A stretch of 64,000 bases of DNA from Fragum whitleyi (taxonomy: Eukaryota > Mollusca > Bivalvia > Cardiida > Cardiidae): NCBI GenBank assembly GCA_948146395.1, contig OX411556.1:27203653-27267652 (forward strand). Direction: 5' to 3'. A program made the position numbers and the translations under genes. Below are positions 1 through 12,900 of this stretch, in pieces; within the stretch, counting starts at the first letter, position 1, and every line of letters starts with the position of its first letter. The notes below the pieces were generated by a model. The model had not been told where the DNA came from. It worked only from the letters and a program-made list of their open reading frames with translations, and did no database searches.

Positions 1-59
1 ATGACTTCGAATCCCGACTCACACAACTTTCATCCGACTTTTGACAAAAGTCATTGCGA

Positions 60-700
60 CAAGCGTTATTTGTCTCCCACCAATGAGCGAATAATAAATA
101 GTACGCGAAAGTAGGATGGGCAGTTTACAGTTACCAACTTCGTGAAATTGACAAGGTGAAAGATTATGGAATGATTTCGGAATGAAATTGAATGAGTGTG
201 TGGAGTGACTTTTGAGTGAATTTGATGGGAGGTAATCCAGTATTGCAAATTTTGTTCAGGATGAACAAAATTAGCAATATTGATTTCATCCCTTTAATGA
301 AATATGCTTACAAGTTCTAAAGATAGCTTCCTACTTCTTCAAGAACCTATCAGACGCTTACATTTCAACCAAATAAGTGAAATCCCGATTTTTCTCCCAG
401 CTATTTTTATTTTGATCGAAGTTGTTGTTATATGTTTTTCAGTGAGTTTGGAGCGTTTTTGAATGGTTTGAGTGAGTGTCTGGAATGAATGAATGGAGCG
501 CTGAGTGAGCGATTTAGAATGGTTTTGATTGAGTTAAATGTCAATTTTACGATGAAGTTAACTGTATGGCTCAGAGAAAAGGTTGTGGATGTATTGGTGT
601 GAGATATAACATAATGCCATGAGTAGGCACACAAGCCTTCGAGATATCTATAACTGAAATAATGTTGAAAGCGGCGTTAAAACCCAATCAAACAATCAAT
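60..700 (+). mobile_element. tRNA-derived SINE copy, split by a MITE
   Basis: The stretch 567-690 matches the body and tail of the SINE seen at 37669-37952 in reverse complement: a 'ggttg..g.attggtg.gagata' block, then 'ataactgaaataatgttgaa' and 'gcggcgtt'. Bases 60-125 contain 'atttgtctcccaccaatg', which corresponds to the part of the same SINE upstream of the body. The two parts are separated by the MITE at 126-566, so the MITE entered an existing SINE. The head is degenerate and the outer limits are approximate. Confidence 0.55.
126..566 (+). mobile_element. GGGAGGTAAT-hairpin MITE, copy 1
   Basis: It starts TACAGTTACC followed by AACTTCGTGAAATTGAC and ends with the inverted terminal sequence ...TTTACGATGAAGTTAACTGTA. 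The centre carries the family hairpin, GGGAGGTAATC then an AACAAAATTAGCAATA arm near 228-290. It lies inside a SINE. This copy is close in sequence to those at 5192 and 35683. Confidence 0.85.
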
Positions 701-840
701 CAACCCAACAATGGGTTGATAAAAGTAAACTTAGTTTGGATGAAAAGTCGATGCTCGTAAAAGATATCGTGGTGGAACTGGTAAGAGATACATACGAAGC
801 CATAGTTAGATGCTATGGTCACCGCGATATGATTACATTT
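700..840 (+). mobile_element. Second SINE body fragment
   Basis: The stretch 'gtggtggaactggtaagaga' ... 'gttagatgctatggtcaccg' 'cgatat' matches the SINE body of 37669-37952 read on the opposite strand. 'caatgggttgat' at 709-720 matches the more upstream part. It follows directly on the (CAAT)-rich tail of the previous SINE, so two copies lie head to tail. The short ORF-like segment ending in a GT at 781 falls within this fragment and is not a credible first exon. Confidence 0.5.
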
Positions 841-928
841 CTGTTAATAGCTGCATAAAACCCGATTCAAAAAGATACATCAGACTCAAAGCTGTCTTCT
901 TTAAGAAATAAATCTTGTGATATTTCAG

Positions 929-3900
929 TTGGAAAAGAGCCGAGAGGAATTAAAGGAAAGGCGAAGCTGCTAGTCTACTTAAATCATTTCATAACAGGAT
1001 GGGTAAGTGTTTTGTTTTTTATATTGTGGAATAATCAAAACACTGAAAGTGCTGATGGTGAACGTCCCTGTTCGCAGAGTAGGGTGACATAGATATTTAA
1101 AAATCTACTCAACAAAGGCATTATATGGACAAATGGCAAATCGATATTACAAAGGTTTTTTTACCAATCGAAATTTTCTTGCAAGAAAAAATCCACCCAA
1201 GTATCATTTCTTTAAAATGTTGATTGAATATTTGTCATATATTGAAACAAACTCTGCTTATAAATGGGGAGCTTTTCATTAGAATGGCATATATCCCTTC
1301 TGTTAAAGGGTCCCCGGAGATAATTCTTGTGAGATTTGGATGACATCCATGCAAGCTTAAGCTTCTAAGAAAAGTGTCTTACCATATGAACTATTTGAAA
1401 TTGACATCTGCTCATCAAAAGCATGATTCGCATGTACTGTAATCATATCAATATTTTGCAGACTGATACTGGGTTACCAAGGAATCATTTTCGTAAATAG
1501 ATTCAAACTAAAGACGAACGTGAGTACTTTATCAGATAGTTGCATTGCCAACATTATTTATCTAATGTGATTTCAATTCAAGATTTGTAGATTAAGCAGT
1601 CACGCGGTACTTTCGGCCATTACCGCTCATTTAACCACGGTGCACTTGCATAATGTCTTTAGACATATGATCACACGTAATTATAGAATTATTTGCGAAG
1701 CATATTCGATAAAATCGACACGCATTCTTAGTTCACGTATTTCACTATTCTTGTTACCGTTTCTTATGCTACCTTTGTGTATAAGTAAATACGGTAATTT
1801 TGTTAACTTTGTTAAGCTCTAAACCCTTGGTATGCTACGCGGATCATCCATACGCCCGATTAAAAATTTGCAACTTCTTTTTGTATTTTGAATGCGGATT
1901 TTTAATGCCTTCACATGATAAAGAATTCTAGTATCACGCCGTTCACAAAATAAACAATGATCTTGCGAAGAGAAGTCTTGGGAAAAACTAAATTGAACTT
2001 AAATGGGCACTATTTCATTTCGAAGCCGTTAAGATCCTACTGGATGTCCCTACGTAGTTGCACAGATGAACGAAAACGTTCTCCAAAAATGGAATAATTA
2101 TTCTCCGATAAGTTGTAGTAAAAGTCTCATTTAGTCCACCAAAAATTAGAACTAGACAGATTATATTTATGGAAGTTCACCCATACTGAAAAAATATTAA
2201 TAAATAAATGATTATGATAGAAATAAAAATTAAATTGGTGTGACTCTTGTATTCTCGGACGATGTGTTTTAGAATGCTAACGGAAGATAAATACGTAGTA
2301 ATTGTATCATTGATTTCGTCAGTTGCAGTACTTCAATGTCGTAAGTATCTATACAATTTCAGTGTATATGCAATTACGACATTTTTGTTCTGCTTCTGAC
2401 GAATGGAAATATAACGATGTCTACGGGAGATTTCCGATCTCGAGCCGATTTCAATCTTTCTAAATAGGGGTGTACATTTAGTTGCATCGGGAAATTGACA
2501 TTCATCTCAATCAAAACCATTCTAAATCACTCACTCGGCGTTCCATTCATTCATTCCAAACACATATTCAAACCATTCTAAAACTCTCAAACCAATTGAA
2601 AAATAAGGAATCAAAAACGTCATTCATGATAAATTTATATAGAGAAAAATCGCGATTTCATTGACATTTTTCAAATTATAAGCGTCTATAAGTTTCTTGA
2701 AGAAATATGAATCTATCTAAAGAACTTGGTTGCATATTTTATTAAAGGGAGGTAATCAATATCGCTAATTTTGTTCATCCTGAACAAAATTTGCGACATT
2801 GGATTACTTCCCATTAAATTCACTCAAAACTCGCTCCACACTCATTCAATTTCATTCCTAAATCATTCTAAAAGTATTCACCTTGTCAATCTTTCGATGT
2901 TGTAAACTGTACTACCTTGAATTATTCCGTACATGTTCGAATTAGCTAGCATAGATTTTTGAGTAATACGTTGTTCAACCTACAGTCTCATCCACATAGA
3001 TTATTGAATGAAAAAGTTATTCAACCTACAGTCCAAACCACATAGATGGTTGAATTAATACGTTGTTCGACCCACAGTCTCATCGACATAGATTATTGAA
3101 TAAATACGTTGCTTAACCTACAGCCTCACCCACATAAATTATTGAATAAATACGCTATCCAGCCTACAGTCTTATCCACATAGATTATTGAATAGATATG
3201 TTGTTCAACCTACAGTCTCGCCCACATAGATTATTAAATAAATACGTTGTTCAACCTACAGTCTCACCGACATAAATTGTTGAATAAATTCGTTGTCCAA
3301 CCTACAGTCTCACCCATAGATTGGGTAGATTAACAATACCTATTGCTCGTGTTAGGGTACGTGCAGCTATAGCCTTCTTGTTTGTTTGTTATAACAAAAT
3401 GTACAACAAATTAATGCAGCACTAGAACAGTATTCTATTACCACCTAAGCTAATTTCATTGTCGCGCAATGCCGCGCCTATACAACAAAAGCAATACTGC
3501 GCCATATCTAGCGTATCACAATTACTGGTGCGATGCATGCAACATCGTTGTTTACTTCTATGGGGTTTTCTAAAAAGAGTATATATGAAAATATTATTGG
3601 CTTCATTCTGAATCCTCGTAGCTACAGCTTTGTAAAAGCTGTAGTCACGAGTTATAAGAATTAAACCGACAATATTAAGAACAATAAATGAAGTTATAAT
3701 AATAAGGCTTAGTGCACAAGTATGTTCAGTGACCTAAGCCTGATGTTCGAAACACGATACCCAGATCATATTTACCCTAAAATCTCCATTAACGATATAG
3801 GTTGTGCGTGATATTTAATAAAACCCAGGTCTTTCATGAAATAATTGACATTCTATACATAAGTTAGTTTTTGGTGTTTTTGCACCCAGATCATTTCTGC

Positions 3901-6900
3901 CTTAAAATCTCCCTTCACAAATGAATGTTTGGGAATATTGTTCTTTAAACATAAAAACGGTCTTTCAAAATGGAGTCTCTTTATACACTTAGTAACATTG
4001 TGAAATTGACAAATATCTCGATCAAAATCACCAACTGCGCTTTGACGGCGGTCCCACAAAATCTATAAATAGGAATAGGAAGAGTAATGGTGTTTACGAT
4101 CAGCATTCACATCATTACTTGTTTAATGCGTGTTCCGTGACAAAACTGGTACAGACCAATTGACCTTGCTGGTAATTTAAGATTGGTGCTTTTTATGAAA
4201 ACAAACAAACAAACAAACAAATAAACAAACAAACAAACACGAATGCCAAAACAATCATTTATAATGATATGACTTTTTAACTTGAACCCTGTCGCCATTT
4301 TGTTTCAACCATCTTCGTGGATGGGCGACGTCTAAAGCTTGAACAAGCTATGGGTTTAGGTCGCCTTCGAACGATTTAATATTTTTTATGTCAACTACAG
4401 TATTCTTTGCACAAAAATAACGTTTGAATATTGGAGGGGCGTGTCTATACGGAAGTCAATGGGAGAGGTCACCGATCTATCCATTCCTTTGATGCAGTGG
4501 CCTCTACGACTTTAATTGTAAACACAGGTCAAAGACCTTTTTCTCTCTTTGTAGGATGATAATATATGGTGGTTTGCCTTGGGGTTGTTTTTAGTCGAGA
4601 TTACCCCCGAGTCACTAACCTTTACTGCCTCATATGGACTGGCGGCCGGCGGGGCTGTCCTGATATTCGGACCTGTAGTTGGAGACTGGGTGGACAGAAC
4701 GCCTAGATTGACAGGTAGGTCAACCAATACAGTTGAGAACATCTTGAAATTGACAGGATGAATAATTTTGGTCATTTTTGAATTTGATTAGGAATAAATG
4801 AGTGTGTGGAGCGGTGTTTGAATAATATACAAGGTAGGTAAAACATAATCATTAAATGGACGAAATTAACCATGATTTTTACCTCCCTTAAATATCTTAT
4901 TTTTCTGATTTTCCTTCACGGATAAATCAGACGCTTATAAATCAACTCCAGCAAATAAAATAATGGAATAACTTGCTCTATTTGATTGAAAGGTTGACCA
5001 TTTTGAACGATTTCGAACCTTTTTTTTAACACTTTAGGAGCCTTTTTAGTGATTGGAGCGAATATTTGAATGAATGAGAGGAGTACTGAGCGAGTGATTT
5101 ATTGGTTTTAATCGGAATGATTGCCAATTTAAGGATGTGATTAACTGTAACATTTTGAAAATATTATTCCATAGACACATAGAAAGGCTGTTACAGTTAA
5201 CGACATCGTGAAAATGACAAGGTGAATGATTATGAAATGATTTAGGAATGAAATTGAATGAATGCGTGGAGCGACTTTTGAGTGAATTTTATGGAAGGTA
5301 ATCCAGTATTGCAAATTTTGTTCAGGATGAACAAAATTAGCAATATTGATTACCTCCCTTTAATAAAATATGCATACAAGTTCTATAGGTAGCTCTCTAT
5401 TTCTTCATGAACCTATCGGAAGCTTAAAATTTTACTTAAGTAAGTAAAATCCCTATTTTTGTCCAGATATTTTTATTTAGAACGAAGTTGTTGTTATATG
5501 TTTTTCAGTGAGTTTGGAGCGTTTTTGAATGGTTTGAGTGAGTGTCTGGAATGAATGAATGGAGCGCTGAGTTAGCGATTTAGAATGGTTTTGATTGAGT
5601 TAAATATTGTGCCACTAGTTAAGGGTTGAATATTTCGTTGATTTTCAGAAATGTATTTTGTTTCTTGAGAAGCAGAATTAGTCTGTATTAAGAAAAGTGT
5701 TAAATCCTTCTTTTGTGTTTTGTGCATGTTAGGCGTTTGGCAAACAAACCAACGGATTATGGCAATCAGCTGTGGTAAAACACGTACTTAGCATGTGTTA
5801 TAATCCTGATGGTTTGGCAGTCAAACAATCTATATTTCCTGTAACAAGGTTTAATTTAGGCTTAGTCTTTTGCACTCATTTCCTTGTAAGAACATATAAA
5901 TAGGCGCACAAGAACTTAAGAACAGAAGAACACTAACTTTGTGGTATGACTTTGTGTCAGACAGCTTAAACAACTAAATTTAGGACTTTATAACTCTGTG
6001 TTAAAGACTGTGTGCCTAAAACATTTATACTCTTCTTTGTGAAATTTGGACTTTGTGTTTCTGAAATTGAGATAATTCAAATCTTTGTGACTCTTTAGAA
6101 CGTTTCAGAACTTGTATATTTATGTGACTCAATACTATATCATATGTTTTATTAAATATCACAAAATTGACATCGCTTTTTCCTCTTGACATTCACCTTC
6201 CAACTTGAGCCTTTCTACCTTACCAAGTAGCACCATGTACTACAACAACAACTTCCGAAATCCATACATAACGGACAGGCAAAAACCCCTTCGTAATAAA
6301 ATGGTGGAGAATCCGGGTACCGTACCCCCGGTTACCTCAACAGTACTATTCAAGCGAGTCAAGTTACTTTTCCTCTGTGACAAATTGGAACTGTGTGAAT
6401 AAGATGGATTTAAATGGATTTCGTTGTTGCTACAAGTGTGGAAATCTATTCCAGGAATTTCATGTGTGCCCAGCTCAAGGTAGGAAGTGCTACTCATGTA
6501 AAAGGTATGGACATTATGCTTCAATGTGTCGCTCCTCGAATCATAAGGCTCAAACAGACACTAAAATTTGTATTGCTAGTGCGGTTCTTGAACAAAGAAT
6601 CAAACAACTTTCAAGCAAACTTTCTTGTGTTGAAGGCAAGTTGGACAATCTTTCATCAAAATCAATTAATGAAATAAAAAATGAACTAACCTCCACCAAT
6701 GAACATTTAAAATTGAAAAATGAGACTCTTGAATCAAAAGTAAATTCGCTTACTGAAAGTGTGAAAAAGTCAAATTCGACCATCAAGCGGTTCCAGGTTG
6801 AGAATGATACTCTTAAGCATGAAAATAATGTTTTAAGTGATAAGCTCAAAGACCTGTGTTCAGAGAAAGAATCACTGGAGTTAGCCAGTGTAAATGCTGA

Positions 6901-9900
6901 AAAAACCGTCAACAGCCTGAATGATCAGCTGACTACGTTGTATGAATACTTGGTGCGTGTTGATGATGGCCGACAACAACTTTTCATGACTGTGTGTGAA
7001 GCTTAAAGGGAATTTGAATCAACTACATGTGAATTGAACAAAAACGGGCCACATTAGTTGTGTAGAAGATGTGGTTTGACTTCTCATGCTGGTAGAAGTA
7101 AGTGCTTGGCAAACAATCATAAGTGTAGGCTTTGTGAGAAAGATAATCATTTGATTTTGACATGTGGGGCTGAAAATCCTTTCCAAAGATTCTATCCTGA
7201 AATTTGCAGAAAAACTACCAATATTCTTGAAAAACCTGGGGACAAAACTGGATTAATATCTGACTACCGCTATATTGTAAGAACTATATAGCAATCGAAC
7301 TTTGGAGTCCAAAGTCTTCGAAGACCAGGGAAGTTATTGTGCCACTAGTTAAGGGTTGAATATTTCGTTGATTTTCAAAAATGTATTTTGTTTCTTGAGA
7401 AGCAGAATTAATCTCTATTAAGAAAAGTGTTAAATCCTTCTTTTGTGTTTTGTGCATGTTAGGCGTTTGACAAACAAACCAACGGATTATGGCAATCAGC
7501 TGTGGTAAAACACGTACTTAGCATGTGTTATAATCCTGATGGTTTGGCAGTCAAACAATCTATATTTCCTGTAACATGTTTTTATTAAGGCTTAGTCTTT
7601 TGCACTCATTTCCTTGTAAGAACATATAAATATGCGCACAAGAACTCAAGAACAGAAGAACACTAACTTTGTGGTATGACTTTGTGTCAGACAGCTTAAA
7701 CAACTAAATTTAGGACTATATAACTCTGTGTTAAAGACTGTGTGCCTAAAACATTTATACTCTTCTTTGTGAAATTTGGACTTTGTGTTTTTGAAATTGA
7801 GATAATTCAAATCTTTGTGACTCTTTAGAACGTTTCAGAACTTGTATATTTATGTGACTCAATACTATATCATATGTTTTATTAAATATCACAAAATTGA
7901 CATCGCTTTCCTCTTGACATTCACCTTCCAACTTGAGCCTTTCTACCTTACCAAATAGCACAATTTACTACAAAAACAACTACCGAAATCCATACATTAC
8001 GGATAGGCAAAAACCCCTTCGTAATATAAATGTCAATTTCACGGTGTAATTAACTGTACATGTATTTGTAATGACTCTGGAAATTAACTTAAGCGGAAAT
8101 TACTGGTTATAGTCAGCCTGCACAGATATTGCAGACTGACCAAGTTCGGTATTTTAGCACTTGCGAAGAAAACCCTTGTGTCACACAGTTCACGTTCATG
8201 TAAGTAAAAGAATTTTGATGCGCATTCTCATTTTTTTTCATTTCAGTTGCCCGTGTGTCCGTTCTGATCAACAACTCCACCCTAATCCTCTGCTCCTTGC
8301 TGGTGTTCGTGGTGATCGAGTATAAACCCTACATCAAGACGGTATGGCCGGACGAGGGATTGCTCAAACTGTGTAACGCAGGAATCATCCTGATCGCCAT
8401 CGTGGCTAACTTGACCAACATGGCCAGAAAAACTGCAATAGAACGAGACTGGATTGTCGAAATATGTGAAAAAGACAGGGACATGCTTGCAAGTAATTAA
8501 AGTTTATATATTCTTTAGCTATTAAAAAAAACAACAGCATCACCTGAGAACTTGAATTTATACGACGATAGCTAGATTAAACAAAAAAGTATAGAAAACG
8601 GTGATAACCCTTATGATAATGAATATAGCAATAATATAATGATTATGATAATAATGTTGATAATAATAACATGACTTTCTGCCACGAAGATAAATGCTTT
8701 CCTGTAACAAAACAGTAAAAAGAAAGTTGATTTTTTATGTAGAAGGACCATTTTAGTTTTCCGCGAAAGAAATGCGACCTCCGGTTGTCCTTTAAAGGAA
8801 ACTGTTTCTTGTTTTGAGTATTCACTTAAGGAAGTTCCCAAATGGTCCCTTTTCGGGGCAGTTCACATTATACTGCCTTTCCAGCACTGAGCGATACATT
8901 GTACTATGCGTCGCACCAGATTATTTATGATGCTGTTATTTCATTGGCAACATGTCATCTTCTTTGTAAAATGTTGCCAACTTAGTGGTTCGGAACTTCA
9001 TGATAGTTTCTTTGTTTCGTATAAAGCACCCCCTTCATTTGTGGTTGTTTATTTTTTTCTTGTAAAGCACTCAGCGCCACCATGCGTCGTATCAGTTTAT
9101 TTACGATGGTATTAGCTCCCTTGGCTACGGGTCAACTTCTTGGTCTAACATCGCATGCCATTGGAGCCATAGCTGTGGCGGCGTGGAACTTCATAACGAT
9201 ATTTGTGGAGTATTATCTACTATGGAAGATTTATAAAGTGGTACCACAACTTCAAAGGACAAAATCTTTGGGCAAGTACACAATAAATTAGAGTACGAAT
9301 TATTACTTCTCATTGAACCATTATATACTCAGTTCCAAAAGAAAGTGTGCACTTTTAAAATTCAAATATCTCGAAACTTACTCGATGTACCGTCACAAAA
9401 TTTTGCATGACAAAGCTCGACACTATTGACAATCGGTTTTTTGAGAAATAAGTCATAAGGAGCTCATTGACTTTAGGCTAGTAAGGGATCGGTGATTTTG
9501 GGTGATTTACTTTTGTATCCCACAGTTGATGAATAACTTTTTTGGAATCGCATTCAGTTCAATTTCTGTAAGCTACCTTGTAATAAATTCACATCTGAAT
9601 GACAATTGTTCACTATAAAACAACGTAGGTTGACGTACAATTTTCGTGTGTGACCAAAAATTAACCCCATGCGAAGTAAACTTTCCATAAAATTGAATTA
9701 GCACTCATACTTCACTGGAAATCGTATAATTACGCTTGGGCTTCCTCTGTTACGTATCAACTAATATTGTATAACGCTTTTGCACCGTTGTATCTGACGT
9801 TAGTGACCAATCAACGTAGCGATTTCTAACGTTGGCACAGGTGTGACGTCTGTACGTAAACTCAAACTTCTGTTTGCAAATGGTAGGGAGTCCCTAGTCA

Positions 9901-12900
9901 AACTAGGAAATACCATAAAAGCAAATTTCTTGGTACAAGAAAAGAAATTCTAGAAGGGCCAATCTCAACACCATATGTGCTTAAAAAGTGCCCACAGTAT
10001 ACACAACTTTTTTTCTAAATCGGATTTCATGCTTCGTTTATAAAGGGTCACATCTAAAACATGCAAAAGATTTTACAAGAAAGAGTTCCTCTAACTTTGC
10101 AAAAAATAAGGAAAACAAAAAAGATAAACTGCACACTTTCTTTTGGAACTAAGTATATTTTATAATGGATCAATGAGAAGTTATTATTTTTACTCTTATT
10201 ATAAAACGATGCTTCTGAAGTACACACCTACACACACACAAAAAGAAAATGTTTTATTAAAACATATGTAAATCATAAGAAACAAATAAATAAACAAAAC
10301 ATACAACCAACAGCAGAAACAACAACAACAACAGTAGCAGCAGCAATTTTCCGTTATTAGGTAAGCTCTTTTGGATAAGTTTTAAATCGTTTGAGCACGC
10401 TCAAAACTTCTCATTTCCAACGTTTTTAAGCTACAGGGAAGATGTCATATTTGTACTGTCGAAGAGTACAGATGTTTCAGAAATTCTACACCAGGTCAAC
10501 CCCCTTTTTTTTCAAAGTGCATGAAAAGAGTGTTGTTTTCTTTTAAAGGAAAATTTAGGCTTTCATGACCACGGATCTAGATTTTGTTCGGAGAAAGGGT
10601 GGGTAAGGGTTGGATTTCAACCGAAAATATAACATAGATTTATACATGTAAGATTTGACCCGTCACGCCAAAAGGTGTTATCTGGGAATTCTGTAAAATA
10701 GATATTTGACTTACAGATTGGTTCCAGTGCAAGTCAACCAGTGGTCGCATTTCAAAAACAAAACAAAACAAAATGACAGAAAGGTAGATTGATCATTCTA
10801 CATTCGGAAAATTAGCAAAACTGGAAAAGGCACTCTGCGCAGCACGCGCAGTGTGACAAGGGTCGACACTTTTACGCACTACCCAGATGGTCCCTTTTCG
10901 TGTGACGGTTCACATATTTATTCATTTAATGGTTTTGCAAAATGTAACATCAGCTCAAACAGAGCTTAAGATACAACTTTTTGGATCATCCTAGGACAAT
11001 TTAAATCTTTTATTTATGAAGTCTCGCACAATCTTATAATGAAATTCTTTGCTGAAACTCTGGAGGAAGCCGAGGTTGCAAAGAGTCCCGGACGGCACAA
11101 TTAAACTTGGCCCTCTGCACTTTGGTTTAAGGTTACCCAAGTTTCATCTTAGCGTCTGTAATGATATAATTATGTAAACCCGCGTGACTAAGGTATCTTT
11201 AACAATGTTACTCCTCTTATTACAAAATATATAGACCGTAACATATTATATGCTGACAAGTCATGCTAACCTTATACAGTTAGTAACATCGTGAAAGCGA
11301 CATTCATCTCCATCAAAACCATTCTAAATCGATCGCTCAGCACCCCATTCAACTGTTTTTGTCAGCCCGAATAGCTCTGTTGGTAGAGCACCGGACTTCA
11401 AAACCATTAAAGACCTGCATGGGTTCGATTCCAAGGCTGGCAAACTAACAAACTAATTGTCTTTCGGATGAGACGTTAAACCGAGGTCCCGTGAGACGGT
11501 GCTTTACAGTAGTTTCTTCATGTATCCTTGCACTATCCCCCGTACCAACTAACTTTCTCCTGGGAAAATCCATTCAATTCATTCAAAACAATCACTCTGA
11601 TAACTCATAAACGCTCCGAAATCGTATTACAGTCATTAACATCGTGAGGATGACATTCATCTCAATCAGACCCATTCAAATGGCTCACTCAGCGCCCAAT
11701 TCATTCATCCCAAACACCCAATCAAACTCGTCAAAAACGCCCCAAAACATTAACAAAGATAAGATCAAAAACTGCTCTTAAACTAAATATAGCTAGAAAA
11801 AATCACGATTTCATTTACATATTAAAATGACCAGTGCCTGATTGGTTCTTAAAGAAATTGGAAGTTATCTATAGAACTTTTATGCTTATTTCATGAAAGG
11901 TAGGTAATCCAATATCACTGATTTTGTACATCCTGAATAAATTAGCGATATTGGATTATCCCTCTTGACTTTTTCTTAAAAATCGCTCTACATCTTCATT
12001 CAATTTCATTCCAAAATCATTCCAAGGTCACTCATATTGTCAATATCATAATCTTAACTGTAGTACGTTTTGGAAGGAATGTCAAGGTTTTGAAAAAAAG
12101 TTTTCTTATTGGACTTTTTTTTCTCTTTTTGTCCATTCAAATATAGCCTCCCCCACTCCCCAGGTCGTCACAAGAATGCACGATGAGGAAGCAGCTGTCG
12201 AGTTTACGGACCTGACGGGTAAAGTAATTAACACAATCAGAATGTCAATCAAAATAACGATTGTCCAATCAAAACACACATTCATAATAAGATGACTGTT
12301 GACTTCCAATATTCCCAACAATTTGCTATACATAATTGAGCCTATGCGTGACATTTCCAACATTTGAAATGTTAGTGAGGTGCAAACATTTGGTAGCGTT
12401 GACAGCCACAGACTGTAAATATAAAGTTACCTGATTGTCTACAGATCCTTTCAGACCATATCTATCTACTAAACGCATAGTGAAATCTCTGATCAGACTG
12501 TGTGAATGCACAGGCTGGTCAGAGTCTTTGCTTTGCGCGTATTTGAAATTTTGGAAATCTCATGCACAGCCTCAATTGTTTTCGTGGATCGGCGACTTGA
12601 ACGTAGTAACTACAGCTGAAACTGTAGTTTGACATTTAGGTCGTCTAAAATGTTGTTTCTTCATATCTGAGAGTATACAATGTTTATTTTATAGGCGAAA
12701 GATTTTGGTATATGAAATTCCCAGTGTCTCTGTTTGTTTCAAGTATTTGCGTCATTTGTTTTCTTTAAGGTATGAAGTCTTAAACCTAATTGATTGATTG
12801 ATTGGTTGATTGAATGGAGTTTTACGCCGCTTTCAACATTATTTCAGTTATATCGGAGCACCTAACAATGGATTCCTGGTATTTCTATCACCAGTACAAC

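Larger units (their letters stand above)
5606..8026 (+). mobile_element. Non-autonomous LTR retrotransposon with zinc-knuckle ORF, no pol
   Basis: Two near-identical direct repeats (5606-6298 and 7336-8026) flank about 1 kb of internal DNA. Target-site duplication TAAAT is at 5601-5605 and 8027-8031. A TGG-initial primer-site-like segment follows the left LTR, and a purine-rich AGACCAGGGAAG precedes the right LTR. The internal part encodes CCHC knuckles and a coiled coil. No protease, reverse transcriptase, RNase H or integrase is present and there is no room for them, so movement would need enzymes in trans. I count by eye about 20 substitutions and small indels between the LTRs, about 3 percent, which suggests a fairly recent insertion. 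The LTR edges ATTGTG...AATA lack canonical TG...CA ends. Confidence 0.9.
5192..8058 (+). mobile_element. GGGAGGTAAT-hairpin MITE, copy 4, split by an LTR element
   Basis: Left part 5192-5605 starts TACAGTTAACGACATCGTGA and runs to GATTGAGTTAAAT. Right part 8027-8058 resumes TAAATGTCAATTTCACGGTG and ends TAACTGTA. The 2.4-kb LTR element lies between, with the 5-bp direct repeat TAAAT on each side. The unbroken order is confirmed by copy 1, where GAGTTAAATGTCAATTTTAC is continuous. Confidence 0.92.

Noticed and set aside
751..780. Possible first ferroportin exon (ATG followed by 30 open bases and GTAAGA)
   Set aside because: Phase does not fit the exon at 929, which needs one base left over, and the stretch is SINE body sequence.
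2955..3330. CRISPR-like array
   Set aside because: Repeats are contiguous and imperfect with no distinct spacers, in a eukaryotic intron; it is a minisatellite.
6240..6912. Open frames on the minus strand opposite the zinc-knuckle gene
   Set aside because: Shadows of the coding strand; no zinc or other motif, and the LTR orientation supports the plus strand.
8885..9047. Alternative, mutually exclusive ferroportin exon
   Set aside because: Frame-breaking indels relative to the true exon; it cannot be spliced to give a continuous protein.
11361..11441. Functional tRNA gene on the plus strand
   Set aside because: The anticodon arm is distorted and it is the head of a SINE inserted in a MITE.
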